Shown here piece after piece: positions 57,969 to 64,000 of a stretch of DNA of 64,000 nucleotides; position 1 is the first letter of the stretch, and the number at the start of each line of letters is the position of its first letter. The translations under genes and the position numbers were made by a program. The notes beneath the pieces were generated by a model. The model was not told the DNA's origin. It did no database searches and was given only the letters and a program-made list of their open reading frames with translations. Source of the DNA: JASLEW01 sp035544875 (GTDB taxonomy: Bacteria > Acidobacteriota > Thermoanaerobaculia > Multivoradales > UBA5704); the NCBI GenBank assembly GCA_035544875.1, contig DASZZP010000012.1, positions 27,729 through 91,728 of the forward strand, in the 5' to 3' direction.

Positions 57969-59495
57969 ATGGATGCGGTGAGCACGCGGAGAGGTCCACT
58001 CGGGCTCGGGGTCTTGCTCGCCGGCGTCCTGCTGCTGGGAGTGGCAGGGCAGGTATGGGGAGGGGCGGGGCGGTGGACTGCCTTGGGCGGGATTGCTGGA
58101 GGTCGGGTGAGCGTGGTGGCCGCGGATCCGACGGACCCGCAGCACTTGTTCGCGGGGACCGAGAAGGCTGGGCTCTTCCGGAGCAGCGATGGCGGGGAGA
58201 CCTGGGAGGCTGTGTCAGGCCTGCCTGGCAAAGGGTCGGTGAGCGTCGTGGTCTTCGACCCGCGCAGGCCGCGGACGGTGTATGCCGGACTCGCGCCGGC
58301 TCAGTCCTTCAAGAGCGTCGACCGCGGAGACAGCTGGACGCCGCTTGCCGGGGGTCCCTTCGATGGCCCGTTGCTGTCGTTGACCTTTGCTCCCCGGCGC
58401 CCGGAGATCGTTTATGCCCTCTCGGGGCAGGGCGTGTTCGGCAGCGCTGACGGCGGCGCGACATGGGAAGCGCGCGGGGTGTATCCCGGAGAACAAATCA
58501 ATGGGCTGCCCCCGATCGTGGTCTCGCCGTTCGATGCCGACACGCTGCTCATCGATGCCTTCCTCAGCACCGACGGTGGGCGCTCCTGGACCTTTCTGAG
58601 CCCGAATGCCCAGGCGGCCGACGACGACCATCGCGTCCTCTTCGACCCCTTGCGCTCCGGGGTCATCCTGTACGCGGCAGTCAATCTGGCTGTCTTCCGC
58701 AGCGAGGATGACGGCCAGACCTGGAGCGACGTGACGCCCCCGCACACCACACTCGACTACCTCCTTGAGAATATGGCCTTCTCTTCCGACGGCCGAACGC
58801 TCTTCGTCGCCGCCTTCAGCTATCCCGGTCCCGGGGGGACATTCTTCCAGGAGAGCCGGGACGGCGGACTCAACTGGACGGAAGGCTCGGCGCCCGCGCC
58901 GTTTGATCTGGACGAGGTTCTGCAGGGCTCGATCATCGCCGACCCGGCGGGGGGGAAACGGCTCTATGCCACGACCGTGGGGGGGATCTACTGGAGCGCC
59001 GACGGCGGGCGAACCTGGGAGAGTCGCACCGACGGCTTGGTCGCGGGTGGTGTGGTTGACCTGTTAGCGGACTCGTGGCTCCCGGGGACCCTCTACGCGG
59101 TCAACAACTATGGAGCACTGTCGCGGAGCCGCGACGGCGGCGCCACCTGGCACTTCCTGCGCGGCGGGATCCAGGATCGACTCACGACCGACCCTACACA
59201 CGCCGGGACTTTCTATTCTGGGCTCGTGCGGTTCACCGACAATGGGGAGAGCTCTGCGAGCCTCCCGCTCTCTCTCTACTGCTTGGACTCCGCGCAGATG
59301 GCGGTCGATCCGGTGGCGCCTTCGACGCTGTACCTGATGACGCAGGCGTTCACCGGGCGTGGCTGCCATTTTGGCGACTTGGGTCTGTTCAAGAGCATCG
59401 ACGGCGGCTTGACCTGGGAGGCGCTCACAAAGGCCCCGGTGATCGCCAACCTCGCTTTTGGCGCGCCGCGTCAGACCCTTTGGAGTCGTCAGTAA
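57969..59495 (+). CDS. Secreted BNR-repeat (YCF48/sortilin-like) protein
   Basis: This 508-residue protein has a signal peptide (GLGVLLAGVLLLGVAGQVWG). At least eight Asp-box repeats of the S-x-D-G-G-x-T/S-W type follow (SSDGGETWEA, SVDRGDSWTP, SADGGATWEA, SADGGRTWES, SRDGGATWHF, SIDGGLTWEA), making a seven- or eight-bladed propeller. ATG 57969 has GGAGGAGG 6-7 bases upstream and a strong promoter. The frame ends abruptly (TLWSRQ) nine bases before the stop of the transposase on the other strand, and the last propeller blade looks incomplete. The natural C-terminus was probably removed by the insertion sequence. Extracellular binding is the likely role. Confidence 0.78.
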   Translation: MDAVSTRRGPLGLGVLLAGVLLLGVAGQVWGGAGRWTALGGIAGGRVSVVAADPTDPQHLFAGTEKAGLFRSSDGGETWEAVSGLPGKGSVSVVVFDPRRPRTVYAGLAPAQSFKSVDRGDSWTPLAGGPFDGPLLSLTFAPRRPEIVYALSGQGVFGSADGGATWEARGVYPGEQINGLPPIVVSPFDADTLLIDAFLSTDGGRSWTFLSPNAQAADDDHRVLFDPLRSGVILYAAVNLAVFRSEDDGQTWSDVTPPHTTLDYLLENMAFSSDGRTLFVAAFSYPGPGGTFFQESRDGGLNWTEGSAPAPFDLDEVLQGSIIADPAGGKRLYATTVGGIYWSADGGRTWESRTDGLVAGGVVDLLADSWLPGTLYAVNNYGALSRSRDGGATWHFLRGGIQDRLTTDPTHAGTFYSGLVRFTDNGESSASLPLSLYCLDSAQMAVDPVAPSTLYLMTQAFTGRGCHFGDLGLFKSIDGGLTWEALTKAPVIANLAFGAPRQTLWSRQ

Positions 59496-60690
59496 ATAAC
59501 TATCTCATTCCTTGTGCCGACGACGGTCTTTGGGCGGAGTCAAAGTGTAATTCCAGTCTCCGTGGAACCGCGCCCGCCTGAGGTTCAACTGCTCGACCGC
59601 GGCGTCGCTGACTTTGACACCGGATGCGTAGGTATTGGAGTCCAGCGCCGCTTGCACTTTGAGCCCACCTTCGGTGGTTGTCGCCGCGATCAGGCTGACG
59701 ATCACTTGGTAGGTGAGCAGCGGTTTGCCACGCCAGTTCATGCTGATGAACGAGAACAGCCGATGCTCGATCTTGTTCCACTTGCTGGTCCCCGGCGGGA
59801 AGTGGCAGACCGAGACCTCCATTCCCAGTTCAGTGGCCAGTTTCTGCAGTTCGACCTTCCAGAGCCGGAGCCTGGAACCGTTGCTGCCACCGGCATCGGC
59901 CGTGATGAGCAGTCGCTTGCGGTCACGGTAAAGGGGGCACCCCATGCTCTTCCACCACCTCCGGATGCTCTCGACTGCGAAGGTCGCGGTGTCGTGGTCG
60001 ATGCCGACACTGACCCACCCGCTATTGTTCGCGAGGTCGTAGACACCATAGGGGATCGCCCGTCCCAACTCTGGATTGACGAAGTCATGAACCAGAACCC
60101 TCTCCGGGTCTCCCTGAGGATGCCATTCCCGCCCGCCATTCTTGAAGTTTCCGACCAACTCCTTCTTCTTGGTGTCAACGGAGATGACCGGATCGCCTTC
60201 CCGCAAGAACTGACGCACTCGCCGGTTGATGTGCTCGAATTGAGCATCCCGATCCGGGTGCTCAGTCCCCTCGACGGCCTTGCGGTTCGCCTGCAAGCTG
60301 TAGCCCAGCTCGTGAAGCATCTCGCTGACGAGCTGATGCGAGATCTGGTGGCTGCCGTCTCGTAGTTCCTGCGCCAGCTGGCGCACGCTTTTGCAGGTCC
60401 ACCGCAACGGTGACTCCGGATCGCCCCGCGTCGTTGGCTCCACCAGTCGCTCCAGATCGGCGCGCAAGGAGGGATCCTTCTCGATGGTCTTCTTTCGCCC
60501 CCCTCCCACCTTCCGAATTCGCTGCTCCCTCCTCGGAGAGGCGCCGGCTTCGCGGAGTTCCTCCATCCCCTGCCGGATGGCCCGACGCGACACGCCTGTA
60601 GAGCGTGAAACGAGGGAAATGCCCCGCGGTCCCAAGGCCTCGGTGTAGACGCTCGGCAGAATCCGTAGAGATTTGAATCACCAGGTCGAG
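59496..60690 (-). mobile_element. ISAzo13-like insertion sequence, apparently incomplete
   Basis: The transposase gene and about 60 bp of flank. I could not find convincing terminal inverted repeats or a target duplication. The 5' end of the transposase looks eroded. The limits given are approximate. Confidence 0.45.
59505..60635 (-). CDS. ISAzo13-family transposase, N-terminus probably truncated
   Basis: The visible protein is 376 residues from TTG 60635: GPRGISLVSRSTGVSRRAIRQGMEEL (helix-turn-helix), then RIRKVGGGRKK, WTCKSVRQLAQELR, PVISVDTKKKELVGNFKNGG (first Asp), ITADAGGSNGSRLRLWK (second Asp) and CHFPPGTSKWNKIEHRLFSFI (Glu). These give the DDE residues and words typical of ISAzo13 transposases. 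Family members normally have ~40-60 more residues before the helix-turn-helix. In frame, the sequence can be read back only to a stop near 60690, without a good start codon. The copy is therefore likely inactive or uses the TTG. It is convergent with the BNR gene. Confidence 0.82.
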   Translation of the reverse strand: MGPRGISLVSRSTGVSRRAIRQGMEELREAGASPRREQRIRKVGGGRKKTIEKDPSLRADLERLVEPTTRGDPESPLRWTCKSVRQLAQELRDGSHQISHQLVSEMLHELGYSLQANRKAVEGTEHPDRDAQFEHINRRVRQFLREGDPVISVDTKKKELVGNFKNGGREWHPQGDPERVLVHDFVNPELGRAIPYGVYDLANNSGWVSVGIDHDTATFAVESIRRWWKSMGCPLYRDRKRLLITADAGGSNGSRLRLWKVELQKLATELGMEVSVCHFPPGTSKWNKIEHRLFSFISMNWRGKPLLTYQVIVSLIAATTTEGGLKVQAALDSNTYASGVKVSDAAVEQLNLRRARFHGDWNYTLTPPKDRRRHKE

Positions 60691-60810
60691 AATCGGTAGA
60701 GCAGCATCATCATCCCGCGCGCAGCGCGGCCGGTGGGGGCTCTCGGGGGCGGAGGGGGGGACGGCGCTGCGGGCGGGCGGGGTATGCTTCGCCACGCCTG
60801 GCCAGACAGA

Positions 60811-60840
60811 CGAAAACCCCGGTAGGCGCCGGGGTTTTCG
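60811..60840. terminator. Strong bidirectional hairpin, terminator-like
   Basis: Perfect 12-bp arms CGAAAACCCCGG (60811-60822) and CCGGGGTTTTCG (60829-60840) flank the loop TAGGCG. A GC-rich stem with A and T tracts at its base is typical of rho-independent terminators working in both directions. It lies between the ISAzo13-like and IS21 elements; the rest of 60636-60949 shows no gene. Confidence 0.7.
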
Positions 60841-60949
60841 CGTCGTTCCGCGGCGCCGCTTGGAGCGTTGCCGAGGCTCAACCTGACAGCAAGAGCCTCG
60901 CACAAGCGGGCAGCGGTTGTCCAGGCGTTCAGCGCTGGAGGCTGCTGCG

Positions 60950-62119
60950 GTGCCCTTGCTCGAGGTTCCGGTTCTTCATCTGCGGCACTGCCGGCGGTGC
61001 GGGCGCCCGTTTGCCATCTGCTGCAGCTGCGACCGGGGTCACCGCTACGGCTCGCGCGCCTGCAGCGAGGCGGCCCGGCGCGAGCAGCGTCGGGCCGCCA
61101 AGCGCCGCCACCAGCAGACGCCGCATGGGCGGGAAAACAATGCCCGGCATCAGCGCGAGTATCGAGCTCGCCGCCGCCAAGGGCGGCCTTGCTCCACCCC
61201 CGTAAGGGATCACTCTTCCACACTGCGGTGCAGCCCTGAGAGGCTTTGGCCAGGTCTGCCAGAGGCCCGTCCGGTGCGGGCCGTCGCTGGGCGGCCGTGG
61301 GAGGTTGCCTGTGAAAACCGGAGCCCGACTTGCACTTGTGTGGTGTGCAGCCGCACGAGCCCCTGGATCGATTCCGCTGCGGCGGACGGAGTGAGCCACC
61401 ATGCTCGATGCCGCCACCGTCGCCGAGATCCGTCGCCTGTACTACGCCGAGCACTGGAAGGTCGGCACCATCGCTTCGCAGTGTGGCGTCCATCCCGATG
61501 CCGTCCGCCGGGCTCTGCATCGCGAGCCAGGGACACTACCGCCACGGCCGCCACGGCCGCGCCTGATCGACCCCTTTCCGCCTTGGTTGACCGCGACCTT
61601 GGAGCGCTATCCGCGGCTCCGCGCCACGGTCCTGCTCCGCATGCTGCGCGAGCGGGGCTTTACCGGCGGCATCGTGCAGTTGCGGCGACTGGTGCAGCCG
61701 CTGCGTCCGCACCACCGCGAAGCGTTTACTCGCCTTCTCAGCCTGCCCGGGGAGGCCGCGCAAGTCGACTGGGCCGACTTCGGCCGCGTCCGCATTGGCC
61801 GCGCCGAGCGCCGTCTATCGGCTTTCCTCATGACGCTGTGCTATTCGCGCGCCCTGTATGTGGAGTTCTTCTTCGACCAGTCGTTGGCCAACTTTCTACG
61901 CGGCCACGTGCGCGCCTTCGAACACTTTGCCGGCGTGGTGCGCCAGGTCGCGACCGACAACCTGCGCTCGGTCGTCTTGGAGCGCCGCGGCGATCAGATC
62001 CGCTTCCACCCCCGCTACCTCGAGCTGGCGGGGCACTACTGCTTCGAGCCGCGGCCCTGTCATGTCCGGCGCGGCAACGAGAAGGGACGGGTGGAGCGCC
62101 ATGTGCGCTTCCTGCGTGA
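60950..62119 (+). CDS. Cys-rich zinc-finger-like protein encoded upstream of istA
   Basis: GTG 60950 has GGAGG eight bases upstream. The first ~50 residues read RHCRRCGRPFAICCSCDRGHRYGSRACSEAARREQRRAAKRRHQQ, two CxxC-like pairs plus His followed by a very basic helix, suggesting a zinc-ribbon nucleic-acid-binding protein. A second Cys pair (TCTCVVC) comes near residue 135. I recall similar small proteins encoded just before istA in IS21-type elements. The frame does not stop at the expected place before istA (61401) and instead runs on to 62119, overlapping istA by 719 nt in another frame. The extension is very Arg/Pro-rich and probably not meaningful. A lost stop or frameshift near 61390 is likely. 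Function unknown. Confidence 0.45.
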   Translation: MPLLEVPVLHLRHCRRCGRPFAICCSCDRGHRYGSRACSEAARREQRRAAKRRHQQTPHGRENNARHQREYRARRRQGRPCSTPVRDHSSTLRCSPERLWPGLPEARPVRAVAGRPWEVACENRSPTCTCVVCSRTSPWIDSAAADGVSHHARCRHRRRDPSPVLRRALEGRHHRFAVWRPSRCRPPGSASRARDTTATAATAAPDRPLSALVDRDLGALSAAPRHGPAPHAARAGLYRRHRAVAATGAAAASAPPRSVYSPSQPARGGRASRLGRLRPRPHWPRRAPSIGFPHDAVLFARPVCGVLLRPVVGQLSTRPRARLRTLCRRGAPGRDRQPALGRLGAPRRSDPLPPPLPRAGGALLLRAAALSCPARQREGTGGAPCALPA

Positions 62120-62906
62120 ATCCTTCTTTGCCGCCTACGGGTTCAGCTCGCTCGCCGCCCTCAACAACAGCGTGCGACGCTGGGTCGAAGAGATCGCGAG
62201 CACACGCCCCTGGCCCGACGATCCTTCCCGCACCGTCGCTCAGGTCTTCGCCGACGACGAGCGCGCGCGGCTGCTCGCCTTGCCGAAGCATCGGCTCGAC
62301 ACCAGCGACCGCACGACCGTGAGCAGTGAGAAGACCCTCTGGATCCGCTTCGACCGCAACGATTACTCCATCCCGCCTACCGCCGTCGGTAAAGAGCTCA
62401 CCTTGCTCGCCACCGACACCGAAGTGCGCCTGTTCGACGGCACCGCCGAGATCGCCTGCCATCGCCGCTCCTACGACCAGCGCGAGCGCGTCACCGACCC
62501 CGCCCATCTGGCGGCGCTGCTGGCGCTCAAGCGCGGCGCAGTCGCCAGTGCCGCCGATTCGCCGCTCCGGCTCGCCGTGCCCGAGGTCTCCGCCTTCCTC
62601 GACGCCGCCTTCCCCCGCTATCGCAGCACCGCCTTGCTGACCACTCCGCTGCTACGCCTGCTCAGTCTCTACGGCTCCGCGGCTTTGCGTGCCGCCCTCA
62701 AAGAAGCCCTCCAGCGCCGCACTCCCACCCTCGCCTCGGTCGAGTACCTGCTCGAAAAGCACCGCCGCGAAGCCCAGCGCCGGCCGCCTCTGCCGGTCGA
62801 CCTGGCGGACCGCCCCGAGCTTGCCGCTCTGCACGTGCAGCCCCACTCCCTGTCCGACTATGACCAGCTCTCCCAGCCCGCAGTGGAAGAGGACCCCGAT
62901 GAATGA
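61401..62906 (+). CDS. istA: IS21-family transposase IstA
   Basis: This 501-residue protein has an N-terminal helix-turn-helix (ATVAEIRRLYYAEHWKVGTIASQCGVHPDAVRRAL) and an rve integrase core: VDWADFGRV (first Asp, ~117), VATDNLRSVV (second Asp, ~178) and GNEKGRVERHVRFLRESFF (Glu, ~228). A Mu-type C-terminal beta-barrel region follows (KTLWIRFDRNDYSIPPTAVGK). It catalyses strand transfer of the element. The length is normal and no frameshift is seen, so it should be functional. Its 3' end overlaps the istB start by 8 nt. Confidence 0.93.
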   Translation: MLDAATVAEIRRLYYAEHWKVGTIASQCGVHPDAVRRALHREPGTLPPRPPRPRLIDPFPPWLTATLERYPRLRATVLLRMLRERGFTGGIVQLRRLVQPLRPHHREAFTRLLSLPGEAAQVDWADFGRVRIGRAERRLSAFLMTLCYSRALYVEFFFDQSLANFLRGHVRAFEHFAGVVRQVATDNLRSVVLERRGDQIRFHPRYLELAGHYCFEPRPCHVRRGNEKGRVERHVRFLRESFFAAYGFSSLAALNNSVRRWVEEIASTRPWPDDPSRTVAQVFADDERARLLALPKHRLDTSDRTTVSSEKTLWIRFDRNDYSIPPTAVGKELTLLATDTEVRLFDGTAEIACHRRSYDQRERVTDPAHLAALLALKRGAVASAADSPLRLAVPEVSAFLDAAFPRYRSTALLTTPLLRLLSLYGSAALRAALKEALQRRTPTLASVEYLLEKHRREAQRRPPLPVDLADRPELAALHVQPHSLSDYDQLSQPAVEEDPDE

Positions 62907-63657
62907 TCTCGCCGCGCAGCTCCAAACCCTCGGCCTGCACGCGACGGCCGCCGGCCTCGACGACTTGCTCGCCACCGCCACCCAGCGCCGCCTCGCCCCG
63001 CGCGCACTGCTCGAGAACATCGTCCGCACCGAGACCGCCGACCGCGCCCAGCGCTCGCTCGAGCGCCGCACCCTGAGAAGCCGCCTCGGCACCTTCAAAT
63101 CGATCGCCGACTTCGACTGGAGCTGGCCCCGAAAAATCGACCGTCCTCTCCTCGAACGGGCTCTTGCACTCGACTTCCTCCGCGAAGGGCGAAACCTCAT
63201 CCTCCTCGGCCCCAACGGCGCCGGCAAGACCATGCTCATCAAGAACATCGCCTACCAAGCCGTGCTCGCCGGCTTTTCCGTGCTCTTCCGCACCGCCGCC
63301 GAGCTGCTCGACGATGTCAACTGCGACTCCCCCGAGCTGCGACGCCGAAGGATCGCCGCCTATAGCCGGCCCGCGCTGATGTGCGTTGACGAAATTGGCT
63401 ATCTGTCCTACGACGACCACGCCGCCGACCTGCTCTACAAGGTCATCAATCCCCGTTACGAAAAGCGCCGCTCCCTGATCGTCACCACCAATCTCGCCTT
63501 CAAGGACTGGAACTCCGTCTTCCCCAACGCCACCTGCATCGTCACCCTCATCGACCGACTGACCCACCATGCCGACGTCACCGCCATCGACGCCGACAGC
63601 TACCGCCGGCGCGAGAGCGAGGCCGAAGCCGCCGCCCGCCGCAAACGCAAACCATGA
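62899..63657 (+). CDS. istB: IS21-family helper ATPase IstB
   Basis: This 252-residue protein is an AAA+ (DnaA/DnaC-like) ATPase with Walker A LLGPNGAGKTMLI, Walker B ALMCVDEIGYLSY, sensor 1 LIVTTNLAFKDWN and sensor 2 near LIDRLTHHADV. IstB binds DNA non-specifically and stimulates IstA. ATG 62899 is inside the end of istA; the stop overlaps the start of the following small gene by 4 nt (ATGA). All motifs are intact. Confidence 0.94.
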   Translation: MNDLAAQLQTLGLHATAAGLDDLLATATQRRLAPRALLENIVRTETADRAQRSLERRTLRSRLGTFKSIADFDWSWPRKIDRPLLERALALDFLREGRNLILLGPNGAGKTMLIKNIAYQAVLAGFSVLFRTAAELLDDVNCDSPELRRRRIAAYSRPALMCVDEIGYLSYDDHAADLLYKVINPRYEKRRSLIVTTNLAFKDWNSVFPNATCIVTLIDRLTHHADVTAIDADSYRRRESEAEAAARRKRKP

Positions 63658-63998
63658 GCCGCGAAGCCTACATCCAGGCCCTGCTCTCCCTCTACTGTGG
63701 CCTGCCCGATACGGCAGCCCGCAAGAAGCCCTCCTTGCCCGACCGCCAACTCGCCGCCCACCTGTTCGACCAAGGCATCTCTCTATTCATCATGGAGACC
63801 GCTCTCTTGCTTGCCGTGGCGCGCCGCAGCACCCGCGATCCCGAGCTCCCACCCCTTCCCCCGATCCGCTCCCTCGCCTACTTCCTTCCCGTCGTCGAAG
63901 AGCTACAACACGACCCGCCCGATCCTGGCTACCTCGGCTATCTCCGCTTGCGCCGCGACAACATGGTCAACTTTTCGACGGATCGTGGTGAGCGTTAA
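63654..63998 (+). CDS. Small accessory protein of the IS21 element
   Basis: This 114-residue protein starts with MSREAYIQALLSLYCGLPDTAARKKPSLPDRQLAAHLFDQGI. The likely helical body includes the hydrophobic stretch LFIMETALLLAVARRST, and FLPVVEELQ follows. ATG 63654 overlaps the istB stop, and the stop TAA lies within what appears to be the right terminal repeat, so the gene is an integral part of the element. I do not recognise a domain. The similarity of layout to IS21 elements with a third gene suggests a regulator or targeting helper, but this is inference. Confidence 0.7.
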   Translation: MSREAYIQALLSLYCGLPDTAARKKPSLPDRQLAAHLFDQGISLFIMETALLLAVARRSTRDPELPPLPPIRSLAYFLPVVEELQHDPPDPGYLGYLRLRRDNMVNFSTDRGER

Positions 63999-64000
63999 CA

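Larger units (their letters stand above)
60919..64000 (+). mobile_element. IS21-family insertion sequence with accessory genes
   Basis: It contains istA, istB, an upstream Cys-rich gene and a downstream small gene, all on the plus strand. The right end appears to be the last bases of the window: read from the other strand it begins TGTTAACGCTCACCACGATCC, as IS21 ends often start with TGT. The left end may be TGTCCAGGCGTTCAGCG at 60919, but the match is weak, so that limit is uncertain. Confidence 0.6.

Noticed and set aside
60700..60810. Possible 5S rRNA 3' end before the terminator-like hairpin
   Set aside because: Only a vague resemblance (CGCTGCGGGCGGGCGGGG...); the 5S stems cannot be formed from the visible sequence.
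1..64000. CRISPR arrays
   Set aside because: No series of regularly spaced short direct repeats was seen; the repeats present are dispersed palindromes or short in-frame tandem repeats.

Overview
The window is a high-GC bacterial chromosome segment. The gene families point to Acidobacteriota, possibly Thermoanaerobaculia, but this is inferred from family content because no rRNA or taxonomic marker gene is present. The indicative families are a PknB-type kinase fused to TPRs beside an ECF sigma factor, several secreted S9 peptidases and BNR/sortilin-like proteins, a DUF4388/J-domain/TPR protein, and many small toxin-antitoxin modules.

Layout. 0-3.4 kb: 3' part of a DUF4388-J-TPR gene, a DUF1772 membrane protein, a SnoaL-like remnant, a tandem-XRE protein and two long palindromic repeats (family A). 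3.4-15.3 kb: an eleven-gene minus-strand operon of tailoring enzymes. In transcription order these are an AurF-like diiron oxygenase, membrane desaturase, Rieske oxygenase, secreted SnoaL-like protein, alpha/beta-hydrolase-like protein, PAP2/Aur1-like enzyme, two B12-binding radical SAM enzymes, two GNAT-like proteins and a GH3-type acyl-amido synthetase. Most junctions are 4-nt stop/start overlaps. Opposite it are a membrane histidine kinase and an NtrC-type regulator (15.5-19.7 kb). The divergent gap holds two identical-consensus palindromes, GTGCAGC-N6-GCTGCAC. I recognise no described pathway with this gene set. It is the best candidate for a new system, probably making or modifying a lipid-like amide.

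The operon is bracketed by dispersed repeats: family B at 3.4, 10.0 and 18.0 kb, inside family A at 1.6, 2.7 and 20.5 kb. A degenerate tRNA-Cys lies at 20.4 kb. Together these suggest an island or rearrangement hot spot. Two family B copies are translated as the C-termini of operon proteins.

20-36 kb: a DUF433/DUF5615 pair, a large BNR/VPS10-like protein, oligoendopeptidase F, a GT39 membrane glycosyltransferase, a nucleotidyltransferase pair, and an AttEFGH-like ABC transporter-lipoprotein set. 36-45 kb: a decayed Uma2 gene, two S9 peptidases, two VapBC-like modules (one with a textbook promoter inside a palindromic operator), a PA0069-type radical SAM protein and an FHA-GGDEF protein. 45-58 kb: a second ABC/FtsX transporter, a LytS/LytTR two-component pair, a RelE-like module, the ECF sigma-kinase pair with a TPR gene remnant, proline dehydrogenase, and a BoxB/PaaA-like diiron oxygenase with a GNAT. 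58-64 kb: a BNR protein ending at an ISAzo13-type transposase, then an IS21 element with extra genes on both sides of istAB, running to the window end.

No rRNA, intact tRNA or CRISPR array was seen. Starts were chosen from Shine-Dalgarno sequences, 4-nt overlaps and family N-termini.
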